A DNA stretch of 64,000 bases from HK1 sp965204915. Its GTDB lineage: Bacteria > Pseudomonadota > Gammaproteobacteria > HK1. Below, one piece after another: positions 33,534 through 42,027 of the stretch. The notes beneath the pieces were generated by a model. It saw only the letters and a program-made list of their open reading frames with translations, ran no database searches and was not told the DNA's origin. The stretch is taken from assembly GCA_965204915.1 (NCBI GenBank), contig OZ242023.1, positions 3,100,001-3,164,000 on the forward strand. The letters run 5' to 3'. The position numbers and the translations under genes were made by a program. How positions within the stretch are numbered: the first letter of the stretch is position 1; each line of letters begins with the position of its first letter.

Positions 33534-33570
33534 GAGCTACCTTGCCTCCCCGTCGAAGACGATGGCCGTC

Positions 33571-33996
33571 TCAGCCGCCGCCATGTTCCTGATCGAGCTC
33601 CCGATCGGTCAGGCCCTTGGCTATCAGGTATTGCCGTATTCGATCGAGAAACGCCTTGGAGCTTTCGTACTCGCGCCGGGTTTCCTCATTGGAGAAGTGC
33701 ACATGCACGCTATAGTCGGCCATCAAACGGTCGTCCATCGTCTCGGTGAACACACTCGCCCATTGCCGTTCGATCTCGCCCGAACGCACCAGATGGAGGC
33801 CGAACATCCTGCGCACCGCGGCATGACTCGCAGTAGCGACATCGTGCACGAACAGCGCCGATTTGGCGGCATGCAGAACCGCGTAGTAGCACCGGGACAC
33901 GGCATCCTCCGGATAGCTGGAGTGCATCAGGACTTCAGCAGCGCCCAGTGATTTCACCGCACGCCGCCACTCCGCCCCCGCCATCTCCCGGTTCAC
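33571..33996 (-). CDS. HEPN-domain protein (UPF0332-like), partner of the MNT protein
   Basis: 141 residues from a GTG that overlaps the upstream stop (GTGA); an ATG four codons later is an alternative. WRRAVKSLGAAEVLMHSSYPEDAVSRCYYAVLHAAKSALF (given in parts) is the HEPN helical core, with R-x6-H in RCYYAVLH as the possible RNase pair. MNT-HEPN pairs are toxin-antitoxin or defence modules in which the nucleotidyltransferase can modify and silence the HEPN RNase. It lies between mod and res, which is unusual. Confidence 0.78.
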   Translation of the reverse strand: MNREMAGAEWRRAVKSLGAAEVLMHSSYPEDAVSRCYYAVLHAAKSALFVHDVATASHAAVRRMFGLHLVRSGEIERQWASVFTETMDDRLMADYSVHVHFSNEETRREYESSKAFLDRIRQYLIAKGLTDRELDQEHGGG

Positions 33997-34328
33997 AGCA
34001 CCGTTATCCCGTCGCGCTCGATCGACTCCCGGTAAGCCGATCGCAGGGCCTTGAGCTGGTCCCATTCGGCCTGCGTATACGCCATGATGGAGGGTACAGC
34101 GTATGACTCCGCAGCTAGGTCGTAGCCGATACACCGGAGAGGACGTTTGAAAGTGGTCGCATCGTTTCTGACCACGAGAAGGACATCCAGGTCGCTGTCT
34201 TCCCGGGCGTCGCCGCGCGCCTTCGATCCGTATATGATCATGCGCAAGACCGTGCCGGGGTGCCGTTCGCTGAGCACCTTTCGATACTCGTCCAGCCAGG
34301 TTTGTTCTTCGGGATGAAGCGTCAGCAT
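33993..34328 (-). CDS. MNT-type nucleotidyltransferase
   Basis: 111 residues. The nucleotidyltransferase signature is complete: MIIYGSKARGDAREDSDLDVLL, that is GS-x10-DxD. It is of the minimal nucleotidyltransferase (MntA-like) size. It would adenylylate the HEPN partner. The gene starts 4 bases after the mod stop and overlaps the HEPN start, so mod, MNT and HEPN should be one message. Confidence 0.82.
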   Translation of the reverse strand: MLTLHPEEQTWLDEYRKVLSERHPGTVLRMIIYGSKARGDAREDSDLDVLLVVRNDATTFKRPLRCIGYDLAAESYAVPSIMAYTQAEWDQLKALRSAYRESIERDGITVL

Positions 34329-34332
34329 CGTT

Positions 34333-36363
34333 CTACACCTCGACGTCGTAGCCTTGCGACGTGTCGTTGCCGAAGATGTCGATGACCTTGACCAGCACGC
34401 GGTAATTGCCGGGCTTCCCGTAGGCGTACGGATCGGAAATAAGTGGAAGCATCCGCTCCTTGCGGGTGCGGTAGGCCACCCAGCCCTGCATGAAGGTGTC
34501 GTTCCGGAAGTCCCAATCCACGGCCCAGTAGTCGATGTAGTCCGACCACTTCGTGACTTTGCTCCGCACCTCGTCCGGGATGAGCTCGGCGTTGGGGATC
34601 ACGAAATCCTTGAGGGTCACCTGCGCGGTGAGCTTCTTCGGCTTCTCGATCGCGGCGTCCAGGTAGGCCAGCTCGAAGAAACGAACGTCACCCTTGTCGG
34701 CGGCCTGCTGCTCCATCACTTCGCGCGGGATCTGCAATAGCAGGAGCTTGATGCCCTGATGCTTTGCCTCCTGAACCACGAGGTTCTGAAGGCCCATCTC
34801 CCATTCCCAGCCGAGGACATGCAGCTCCTTCTGCTTCAGCTTGAGACATTCTCCCACCGCGGACTCGATTTCCCCGATGGTGACCGGAGCGTCCACTGCA
34901 CCTACGTGAACCATCGCTTTGCCTTTCTTGCCGTGCAGATGGATCAGGCCGGTCACGGGCCGGGAGCCATGGAGTTTCAGAATGAAGGCAAGATATTCAT
35001 AGAGCGCCTGTTCCGTGACCGGCTTGTCCTTCTTTCCGAAGGTCACGCCCTGCCAGTACTGGCGTTCATACCTGCCAAGGTTCAGAACATCGAACGGCTT
35101 GCAGTTCTCGATGCCGAGAAGGCGTTTGCGGGTAATATGGATACCCCATCGACCGAGATCGCATCCGATCCAGCGCCTGCCAAGTTTTTCGGCGACGGCA
35201 AGGGTAGTACCGGAGCCACAGAAGAAATCTGCGACAAGATCGTTTGGCCCGCTGAGCCATTCAATGACACGTGTCAAAAGTTGTTCATGTTTCTGGGTAG
35301 CGTAATCTTTGCGGTTTTCGTAAGTCTTGACGTCATCCCATACGGTGTCGCCGATCTTGTCGTCATTAGGCGAAAACCAGTTTTCCACGGTCCCGGTCGA
35401 TGATTTCCGGATGAACTCGAACTTCTTGCCCGTATCTCGCCAGTATTCCACCAATGAACGTCCGCCTCCTTCCGCACGAAATTCATTGTAATTCTCAACT
35501 GCCCGCAATGCTCGTCCCTTTTCCCACTTCCACTGACCGTGAGTTGGTGTTTCAGAGAGCAATTCGTATCGCATACTTGGCCGATCGGCGCCACTCCAGA
35601 AACGGTGCCAGTAGCCTTCAGGTGAGGATGTTTCGTATGGCACCAGTAAATTCGAAACCCTCGTACTTGATTGCATGGAGTACCAGAGCAGTACATCGTG
35701 ACCTTGCGGAAGAGCCGTGATTACCTTGAACTGTCGTTGCAGATTTTTCGTTATCGGTCTATGAACCACTATTTCATTTCTGAAGTTCTCGATGCCGAAT
35801 ACTTCGTCCAATATCAATCTGAGGTACGGACTCACGTTGGGAGCGACATGAACGACAAGGTGGCCTTCCTGGGATATGAGCGATCGGATCAACGTCAGAC
35901 GCTCCTTCATCATCTGCGTGTAACTGATGAATCCACGACCCCAAGTGTCGCGATATGCCTTCTCCTCTACTACCGATGCCTCCTTGTCGAGTCGAATGTC
36001 TCCGTCACCGATCTCGGTCGTAAACGAAAAATCCGCTCCCGTCGCAAACGGCGGATCGATATAGATCAGGTCGATTTTCCCGGCGAATTTCTCCAGCAGC
36101 GATCCCATCACCAACAGGTTGTCGCCCCAGATGAGCTTGTTCTTCCATCCCTCCTCGAAGGTGTCACCCTCGTTGCCCTCGTAAACGTCGAACAACGACG
36201 TCTGCACGCCACCTTTCTTCGCCTCCCGCGTGGCGCGGCTCTCGTTGACGGTCTCGATGACCTGGAACGGCAGGCTGACCCGCGGAACTTCCTTGAGAGT
36301 CCCGTCTTCCTCGTACTTGCCGGGCCATACCAGCTCGGTCTTCGTGACGTCGATCTTCGGCAT
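34333..36363 (-). CDS. mod: type III DNA methyltransferase subunit Mod
   Basis: 676 residues. Motif IV LIYIDPPFATGADF (103-106) comes before motif I LVADFFCGSGTTLAVAEK (379-387), the beta-class order. The middle (~190-340, with the NWFSPNDDKIGDTVWDDV block) is the target-recognition region. C-terminal residues ~430-676 include GKKDKPVTEQALYEYLAFIL and KPKKLTAQVTLKDFVIP. It gives N6-adenine (or less likely N4-cytosine) methylation at an asymmetric site and guides Res. The DPPF in place of DPPY is accepted in this class. The start at 36363 gives MPKIDVTKTELVWPGKY, a normal N terminus. The GC content of 35.4-36.1 kb is visibly lower, in the recognition part, which is often exchanged. Confidence 0.92.
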   Translation of the reverse strand: MPKIDVTKTELVWPGKYEEDGTLKEVPRVSLPFQVIETVNESRATREAKKGGVQTSLFDVYEGNEGDTFEEGWKNKLIWGDNLLVMGSLLEKFAGKIDLIYIDPPFATGADFSFTTEIGDGDIRLDKEASVVEEKAYRDTWGRGFISYTQMMKERLTLIRSLISQEGHLVVHVAPNVSPYLRLILDEVFGIENFRNEIVVHRPITKNLQRQFKVITALPQGHDVLLWYSMQSSTRVSNLLVPYETSSPEGYWHRFWSGADRPSMRYELLSETPTHGQWKWEKGRALRAVENYNEFRAEGGGRSLVEYWRDTGKKFEFIRKSSTGTVENWFSPNDDKIGDTVWDDVKTYENRKDYATQKHEQLLTRVIEWLSGPNDLVADFFCGSGTTLAVAEKLGRRWIGCDLGRWGIHITRKRLLGIENCKPFDVLNLGRYERQYWQGVTFGKKDKPVTEQALYEYLAFILKLHGSRPVTGLIHLHGKKGKAMVHVGAVDAPVTIGEIESAVGECLKLKQKELHVLGWEWEMGLQNLVVQEAKHQGIKLLLLQIPREVMEQQAADKGDVRFFELAYLDAAIEKPKKLTAQVTLKDFVIPNAELIPDEVRSKVTKWSDYIDYWAVDWDFRNDTFMQGWVAYRTRKERMLPLISDPYAYGKPGNYRVLVKVIDIFGNDTSQGYDVEV

Positions 36364-36370
36364 TACCGAG

Positions 36371-36478
36371 CGTCTCCGATTCGTTTCAAGTACTCGCTTC
36401 CCGCAGTGAAGGCCATCATACCGCACCAGCAGGCGGATCGCCTGCATCTCCGGTTCGTTTCAGGTATTCGCTTCCCGC
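36371..36478. repeat. imperfect direct repeat at the albA_2/mod junction
   Basis: A 34-base block (36371-36404) recurs at 36445-36478 with 30 of 34 bases equal. The second copy lies in the 3' end of the AlbA_2 gene (coding SEYLKRTGDA); the first lies between that gene and mod. The repeat reads as the tail of the gene (AGSEYLKRIGDAR) copied downstream. Confidence 0.6.
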
Positions 36479-38002
36479 GGGCGTCAGGCGGTAACGCTGC
36501 CGGCTGCTGCGCGGCTTGTCCGGGATGGTCATTTCGATGAGGCCGGCTTGCAGGGCGGGGAGCAGATAGGCTTTCTTGAAGTGGACCCGGTGCTTTAGAC
36601 AAAGAGCCTCCTGAATCTGTTGCCTGGTCATTTCCCCCAGCATCACCCGCAGCAGTCGAACTTCGGGGCCGATTTGATCGGTGACTTGATCGGTGACTTG
36701 ATCGGTGACTTGATCGGTGACTTGATCGGTGACTTGATCGGTGACTTGATCGGTGACTTGATCGGTGACTTGATCGGTGACTTGATCGGTCACTTGCCCG
36801 GTGACTTGCCCGGTGACTTGCCCGGTGACTTGCCCGGTGACTTCCCCGGTAACCCGATCATCCCCCGACACCTCCCGGACCTCCGGGTTCGGACGGAAGG
36901 TGACGGTGACGAAGCGATCGGCCCCGAACTCCGGTTCCGGGCAGTCCACAGCCTTCGCGCCGTCCCGGATGCGCCGGATCCCGGTGCCCGCCTTCTCGAT
37001 GAAGTCGATGCGGTGGAGCAGGTCGGCGATGAGCGGGTTCCGACGGATGCTCATGTGCCCGAGATCGGCCAGGGTCAGACCCTTGGGCAGGCCGCCGGGG
37101 CTGATCACCTCGATCCGGTCCGCGTAGACCTCGACGAAGACGTTGGCGCCGTCGAAGAACCAGTCGCGGTGCATGACCGCGTTGGTGATCGCCTCGCGCA
37201 CCGCCTCCATCGGGTACTCCGGGATGTTCTGCCGCCGCAGGCCCTCGATGCGGTAGGCGGTGCGGGTGTTGCGCTCGACGAAGCGCATGGCGTCCTCGAC
37301 GTCGGCCACGATGCCGCCGTCGAAGTCCTTGCGGTCCAGGATGTGCACCTTGTCGGTACCCCGCCCCAGCAGGCAGGTGATGTACGCCTCCGGGAAGAAA
37401 CGGCGCACGTTCCTGGCGAAGAAGAGCACCCCCGCGTTGCGGAAGAGCAGTCCGTCGCCCGTTCGCTCGGCGACCTCGATGTTGACCAGCACGTCCTCGA
37501 CCGGCGGGTTTCCGGTGATGCCGGACAGGGCGAGCCAGGCGTTGAACTTCCCGCGGTCGAAATCCTCCGGGTAGCTGAAGCGGGAGCAGGGGGAGAGGTC
37601 GAACCGGATCACGCCCTCGGTGCGGAAGAAGTCGCGGATGTCGTCACGGCTCATCTTCTGGGTCACCGCGCCCTGACGCCAGAAGAAGCCGTCGCTGCAC
37701 TGCACCGGCTTGGCGTCGCTCTCCCGGACGTGGACCGCGAGCACCCCGTCCACCGGCTCCACCAGCACCTTCACCGCCGGATCGCAGTTGCGGGCGACGT
37801 CCTGGACGCGGGCGCGCAGGGCGTTGCTGTCCCTGACCCCGATGACGTCGCCGTCGTCACGCACGCCCAGGAGGATCCTCCCGCCGACGGTGTTGGCCAG
37901 GGCCACGACCTCCCGCGCGAACGACGAGGACAGGCTCTCCTTGAACTCCAGGGTGGTGCCCTCGCCCTGCTGGACGAGGATTTCAAGGTCGGCAGGGGTC
38001 AT
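36416..38002 (-). CDS. AlbA_2/Schlafen-type ATP-binding protein with VT(D/G)Q repeat and winged helix
   Basis: 528 residues. Residues ~10-130 are the AlbA_2 (Schlafen) domain: GEGTTLEFKESLSSSF, VVALANTVGGRILLGVRDDG. Residues ~240-390 are the HATPase_c_4 part, EYPMEAVREAITNAVMHRDW with ISPGGLPKGLT. Residues ~405-462 are tetrapeptide repeats VTGQ and VTDQ. Residues ~470-528 form a winged helix (MTRQQIQEALCLKHRVHF). Such proteins are called divergent AAA-4 or RecG-like regulators. It lies 52 bases before mod on the same strand and may regulate or join the RM system. The start at 38002 gives the domain without a leader. Confidence 0.8.
   Translation of the reverse strand: MTPADLEILVQQGEGTTLEFKESLSSSFAREVVALANTVGGRILLGVRDDGDVIGVRDSNALRARVQDVARNCDPAVKVLVEPVDGVLAVHVRESDAKPVQCSDGFFWRQGAVTQKMSRDDIRDFFRTEGVIRFDLSPCSRFSYPEDFDRGKFNAWLALSGITGNPPVEDVLVNIEVAERTGDGLLFRNAGVLFFARNVRRFFPEAYITCLLGRGTDKVHILDRKDFDGGIVADVEDAMRFVERNTRTAYRIEGLRRQNIPEYPMEAVREAITNAVMHRDWFFDGANVFVEVYADRIEVISPGGLPKGLTLADLGHMSIRRNPLIADLLHRIDFIEKAGTGIRRIRDGAKAVDCPEPEFGADRFVTVTFRPNPEVREVSGDDRVTGEVTGQVTGQVTGQVTGQVTDQVTDQVTDQVTDQVTDQVTDQVTDQVTDQVTDQVTDQIGPEVRLLRVMLGEMTRQQIQEALCLKHRVHFKKAYLLPALQAGLIEMTIPDKPRSSRQRYRLTPAGSEYLKRTGDAGDPPAGAV
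36676..36843. repeat. 14 tandem 12-bp units inside the AlbA_2 gene
   Basis: Ten GATCGGTGACTT units (one with CACTT) are followed by four GCCCGGTGACTT units, then a decayed one to ~36853. Each unit codes V-T-D-Q or V-T-G-Q on the minus strand. Since 12 bases are four codons, gain or loss of units changes length but not frame. Confidence 0.95.
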
Positions 38003-38100
38003 GCCGCCAGCGCCTCCGATTCGCCGATGTCGCCGATCCCGCGGATGATACCCCCGGCCCGGCACAACGCCCGCGGATCGCATTCCCGGCAGACCGCCGC

Positions 38101-38790
38101 TCACAACAGCCCCGCCTTCCTGAAGCTGAAGGTCTCCTCCGGCGACACGATCAGGTGGTCGACCACCCGCAGGCCGATGGTCTCGGCCGCCAGCACGATG
38201 GCCCGCGTGATCACCTTGTCGTGCTCGCTCGGCGCGACGTTGCCGCTCGGGTGGTTGTGCGCGAGCACCAGGGCCGCCGCCTGCCGCCGGAGCGCGGCCT
38301 CCACCACGCGGCGGGGATACACCGCGGCACGGTCGATCGTGCCCTCCTGCAACGTCTCGACGCCGTTGCGGAGCAAGCGGTACGCGGAGTCCAGGTACGC
38401 CACCGCGAACACCTCGTGCCCGAGGGCGCCGATCCTCATGCGCCAGAAGTCGGCGAGGCGTTGCGGGTCGCGAAGCACCTCCGCTCCCTCCGACGCCTGC
38501 TGCAAGTAGAGGGTCGCCGATTCGCGGACGACGTGCAGGGCGACCGCGGCGACCTCGCCCACGCCGGCCACCGAGCGCAGATCGGACAGCGGGGCGTCCA
38601 GTACCCCCCGCAGGCTGCCGAAGCGCGCGAGCAGCGCCTTGGCGGGCTGCTTCACGTCCGAGCGGGGGATGGCCAGGGTCAGCAGCAGCTCGATGGCCTC
38701 GTGCTCCGCGAATCCCGCCAAGCCGCTCTTGAGGAAACGTTCGCGGAGCCGTTGGCGGTGCCCGTGGTAGTGCGGCCGGTCCATCCTCAT
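38101..38790 (-). CDS. radC: RadC-family JAB/MPN-domain protein
   Basis: 229 residues. The N-terminal HhH part reads LRERFLKSGLAGFAEHEAIELLL and LRSVAGVGEVAAVAL. The metal-binding JAB motif is VLAHNHPSGNVAPSEHD, with the H-x-H and later Asp. The C terminus HLIVSPEETFSFRKAGLL is standard. RadC proteins are common on mobile and defence islands; their role is not settled and the name does not prove DNA repair. The ATG overlaps the mttB stop by 4 bases, an odd pairing, and 98 bases separate it from the AlbA_2 gene. Confidence 0.88.
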   Translation of the reverse strand: MRMDRPHYHGHRQRLRERFLKSGLAGFAEHEAIELLLTLAIPRSDVKQPAKALLARFGSLRGVLDAPLSDLRSVAGVGEVAAVALHVVRESATLYLQQASEGAEVLRDPQRLADFWRMRIGALGHEVFAVAYLDSAYRLLRNGVETLQEGTIDRAAVYPRRVVEAALRRQAAALVLAHNHPSGNVAPSEHDKVITRAIVLAAETIGLRVVDHLIVSPEETFSFRKAGLL

Positions 38791-40340
38791 GCAGGACGCA
38801 TCGCGCTGCGGGGAACGAGGATGTCGTAGCGGGCGCGAAGCGCGTCGTCGGTCGCGGGGGCGACGTGGCCGGGAAAATGCTCCGAGAGGATCCGCCGGGC
38901 CCGCTCCCGGGCCCGCGTCCTCATGTCCTTGCCGCCCTGCTCCTCCCACTCGTCCGGCGTGCGCCGGTCGGCCACCTCCGGATAGACGTAGTCCCGTTTC
39001 ATGCTCGCCAGCGTCTGGGAATGGCCGAGGTAATGGCCCTCGCCGCGGGCGACCTCGGCGATCACGTCCACCCCGACCGCCTCCGCGTCCATCTCGACCC
39101 CGCGCACCGAGCGCAGGATGGCGCCCAGCATGTCGTTGTCGGCGACGTAGCTCTCGAACGAGGTCCCCAGCAGGCTGGCCTGCATGCCGCAGGCCTGGGT
39201 GATGATGTTGGCGCCCGCGTGCGCGGCCAGCGAGACGGCAAGGCATTTCTCGTAGCCGTGCTGGGCATCCGGGACCTTGGAATCCGTGATGCCGGCGATC
39301 GAGCTGGTCGGCAGGTCGTAGAACCGCCCCATCTGGGCCGCCGCCGCCATCAGCACCGCCTGCTCGCCGCCGCCGCCGCACATGGCCCCGGTGCGCAGAT
39401 CCGCCACCAGCGGCTTCGGGGCGAAGACCACCTTCGCCCCCGGATTGACGAGGTATGCGAAGACCAGCCCCGCGAGGGTCTCGGCCACCGCCTGCGCCAG
39501 GGAGCCCGCGATGGTCGCGGGGCTGGTGGCCCCTGCCTGGCCGGCGGAGATCACCTGGATGGGGAATCCGCGCGAGACCGCGTTCTCGATGGTCCGGCAG
39601 GCTTCTTCGGCGAAGCGCATCGGGGGCACGACGTGGCAGATCATGAGGGTCAGGAAGGGGCGGTCCTCGAACCGCTCCCAGCTTCCCGCCAGCCCGGCGC
39701 AGACGTCGGCGACGGCCTCGACGTTCTCCGGCGCCGAGGCGCTGACGCAGACGTGTTTCGAGGTGCCGGACAGGCAGGCGTAGGTGGTGTTGACGTCGAG
39801 ATGCCGGGGGTCGCGGGCGTCGCGCGCCACCAGGGGCCGGCTGAACAGGTGGATGTTGTCGAGGGCGTCCACCAGGCGGGCGGCGTCGTAGATGTCGCGG
39901 GCCCGCGACTCGCGATACCGGCCGGTGTCCAGGTCGAGGATGCTCGGCGACGCGCCGCCGGAGCCGACGTGGACCTTCGCTCCCGAAGGATCGACTTCAT
40001 GTCCCGGAATCTGGCCGTGCAGGATGAAGTCGCGCCTGGCCCCGGCGATGACGTCCTCGACCAGGCCGCGGGGAAAGGTCAGGCGGCCGTCGCCGGTGTA
40101 CCGCCCGCCCCGGGCGGTGACCCGCTCGACCATCGGCGGAATCGCCTGCGAGAGCCCGACCTCGGCGAGCAGCGACAGGGCGGCGTCGTGGATGCCGGCG
40201 GCATCCCCGTCGCGAAGCGGCCGGTAGCGCCCGCCCGACACACCGGGCCAGACTGCCGGGGGCGCATCGTTGCGGGGTGCGCTGTCCCGCCGGCGGCGGG
40301 ACCGCCGGGGAGGGATTTCCCGGCCGGTGCTCTCGTTCAT
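38787..40340 (-). CDS. MttB-family (trimethylamine methyltransferase-like) protein without pyrrolysine
   Basis: 517 residues in one frame with no in-frame UAG, so it belongs to the non-pyrrolysine branch (MtgB-like) that demethylates glycine betaine or related quaternary amines to a corrinoid protein. Blocks: HDAALSLLAEVGLSQAI, VHVGSGGASPSILDLDTGRY, GTSKHVCVSASAPENVEAV, SAGQAGATSPATIAGSLAQA, MGRFYDLPTSSIAGITDSK, GHYLGHSQTL. No corrinoid protein gene or activator is in the window, so the full pathway is not shown. The start at 40340 (MNEST) is followed by a variable basic stretch; 40349 is an alternative. It overlaps radC. Confidence 0.8.
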   Translation of the reverse strand: MNESTGREIPPRRSRRRRDSAPRNDAPPAVWPGVSGGRYRPLRDGDAAGIHDAALSLLAEVGLSQAIPPMVERVTARGGRYTGDGRLTFPRGLVEDVIAGARRDFILHGQIPGHEVDPSGAKVHVGSGGASPSILDLDTGRYRESRARDIYDAARLVDALDNIHLFSRPLVARDARDPRHLDVNTTYACLSGTSKHVCVSASAPENVEAVADVCAGLAGSWERFEDRPFLTLMICHVVPPMRFAEEACRTIENAVSRGFPIQVISAGQAGATSPATIAGSLAQAVAETLAGLVFAYLVNPGAKVVFAPKPLVADLRTGAMCGGGGEQAVLMAAAAQMGRFYDLPTSSIAGITDSKVPDAQHGYEKCLAVSLAAHAGANIITQACGMQASLLGTSFESYVADNDMLGAILRSVRGVEMDAEAVGVDVIAEVARGEGHYLGHSQTLASMKRDYVYPEVADRRTPDEWEEQGGKDMRTRARERARRILSEHFPGHVAPATDDALRARYDILVPRSAMRPA

Positions 40341-40368
40341 TGCGGCCATCGCGGCGTACCCACCGCTC

Positions 40369-40407
40369 CCGGCGCTCGGGCTCGCGGGAGCGTAGCACGA
40401 CTTCGTT
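40369..40407. repeat. 39-bp dispersed repeat, second copy
   Basis: 36 of 39 bases match 16530-16568. It lies just upstream of the MttB-family start and next to an rloB remnant in the same arrangement as at the intact locus. Confidence 0.7.
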
Positions 40408-40472
40408 TGCTGGTGCGGGGAACGCGCCTCCGCCATGACGGACGATCCGGGGCCGGCAAAGGGCGAATGGAG

Positions 40473-40548
40473 TACAGGCCGTGTGAAGAGCGGAAATACG
40501 GCAAGAGCCGGAACTCGAAACACGGCCATGGGTCGAGCCGACTTCAAG
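40473..40548 (-). pseudogene. relic of rloB
   Basis: Bases 40473-40530 align without gaps to 16821-16878 inside the intact rloB, with about 49 of 58 identical, and the match continues to 40548 after a one-base shift. On the minus strand this is the block that codes SGLKLARSWPCFEFWLLLHF in rloB; here it reads KSARPMAVFRVPALAVFPLF because of the shift. The distance to the 39-bp repeat is 66 bases instead of 253, so about 190 bases are missing. Confidence 0.65.
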
Positions 40549-40652
40549 TCGCGCCTCGCCGTCCGCGGGACATGAACCGGGCTCCCCCGCCATGATCCGC
40601 AGAGCCGGAGATTGATACGCTCCCGTCAACAGGGCCTGATGCGGAGCACACC

Positions 40653-40739
40653 ATGAGTGCCGCCGCCTTCGACACCCTTCGCGTCGTCCGTGACCTCGAA
40701 GCAGCCGGTGGCGGGCGGTGTGCGGAGACGCCCGGGTGA
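40653..40739 (+). pseudogene. N-terminal fragment of a DUF1640-like protein
   Basis: After GGAG and a short spacer, the frame reads MSAAAFDTLRVVRDLEAAGG and stops at 40737-40739 (28 codons). A short lead, FDTL, then a helix with an 'L..AG' end is how DUF1640 coiled-coil proteins begin; the coiled coil is gone. It may still be translated. The remaining bases of the gap 40341-40827 hold nothing else that I can support. Confidence 0.35.
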
Positions 40740-40827
40740 TGTCCTGCTACGGTATCGACGACCCGGGACGAAGCGCGCCGGGCGGCGCACTTCGCCCCTG
40801 CATCAATCGGGCTGCTTCACCGGCGCA

Positions 40828-42027
40828 CTACATCACCGGCATCCAGGTCCCGTCGTCGCCGACCCCGTTGAGGGAGTAGGTGCCGGCCACGTCGCCGTTG
40901 TCATCGAACTCGATGGCGCCGGACGCGCCCTCGTAGTTGACGTCCTCTCCGGCCGCGATGGCCTTCCTGGCCTTCTCCCATTCACCGGGGCGGATGATCG
41001 TCCCGGGTGCGTTGGCGACTTCGCGCAGGGCGGCCGGGATCCTGCTTCGATCGGCGGCGCCGGCCTTCTCGATCGCGAGGGCGGCGAGGAACGCCACGTC
41101 GTAGCCGTGCGCCACGAAGGGCGCGCTCGGGTCGTGGCCGGCGGCGGTGAAGGCTTCGGCGAACGCCTTGTAGGACGCTCCCTCGGTATCCGAGGCAGGC
41201 TGCGAGAGCAGGATGTTGCCGCGCAGGGTATCGGCTCCGATCTGCTCGATGACCGAGCTGTCCATCATGCCGTCCGCTCCCAGGAACTTCCCGAACAGGT
41301 CGTTCTCCAGGCTGTTGCGCAAGATGGTGATGCCGCTGGAGCCATAGTAGGCGAACAGCGCGAGCCCCTCGCCCCCGGCTCCGGCCAGGGTGGAGAGCTC
41401 GGACCGGTACGACGCCTTGTCCGGCTCGTGCATCTGGCTTGCGGTGACGGTGCCTCCGAGCTCCTTGAACGCGGTCTCGAACACCTTGGCGAGGCCCGCG
41501 TTGTAGTCGTCGTTGGCATAGGTGACGGCGAGCGCGCGGTAACCCTGCTCCCAGGCGCGCTCGGCGAGCGAGCGTCCCTGGTAGGCATCGGAGGCCGCGA
41601 CCCGGAACACGAGATCGTTGTCCTCGAGCTCCGAGATCCCCGGTGCGGTCGCGGTGTCGGACAGCATCACCACGCCGGCGGGGATGGTGACCGACTGGGC
41701 CATGCCGTTCGTGGCGCCCGAGCAGCTCGGACCGATGACCGCCACCACCTGCTCGACGTTGACGAGCTTGGCGCCTGCGTCGACCGCGGCCTTCGGATCG
41801 CACTGCGCGTCGCCCGGCACCAGTCGATAGGTGTCGCCGCCGAGCAGTCCCCCCTGCTCGTTCACATGGCTCGCGGCGAGATCGCGCCCCGCCATAATGG
41901 CCACGACCAGCTCCGCGATCGGCCCGGTGATACCGCCCGCGGAGCCGACCTTGACGTCGGCCGCCACGGTCCCGGCGCCGTGCAGGGACATCACGACGCC
42001 CACGAATGCAATCACGATTCTCTTCAT
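40828..42027 (-). CDS. branched-chain amino acid-type ABC transporter substrate-binding protein
   Basis: 399 residues with a signal peptide ending near AGTVAAD (residue ~23). The Peripla_BP_6 (LivK-like) pattern: VKVGSAGGITGPIAELVVAI, VVAVIGPSCSGATNGMAQ, AGVVMLSDTATAPG, FRVAASDAYQGRSLAER, VTYANDDYNAGLAKVF. This group binds branched-chain or other amino acids, amides or aromatic acids. It is the last gene of livG-livF-livH-livM-livK; the ATG overlaps the livM stop by 4 bases. Confidence 0.85.
   Translation of the reverse strand: MKRIVIAFVGVVMSLHGAGTVAADVKVGSAGGITGPIAELVVAIMAGRDLAASHVNEQGGLLGGDTYRLVPGDAQCDPKAAVDAGAKLVNVEQVVAVIGPSCSGATNGMAQSVTIPAGVVMLSDTATAPGISELEDNDLVFRVAASDAYQGRSLAERAWEQGYRALAVTYANDDYNAGLAKVFETAFKELGGTVTASQMHEPDKASYRSELSTLAGAGGEGLALFAYYGSSGITILRNSLENDLFGKFLGADGMMDSSVIEQIGADTLRGNILLSQPASDTEGASYKAFAEAFTAAGHDPSAPFVAHGYDVAFLAALAIEKAGAADRSRIPAALREVANAPGTIIRPGEWEKARKAIAAGEDVNYEGASGAIEFDDNGDVAGTYSLNGVGDDGTWMPVM

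Noticed and set aside
36676..36843. CRISPR-like array
   Set aside because: The units are 12 bp, directly adjacent without spacers, and code a tetrapeptide repeat in frame.
38787..40340. Pyrrolysine (amber read-through) in the MttB-family gene
   Set aside because: The frame is complete without an internal TAG; it belongs to the non-pyrrolysine branch.
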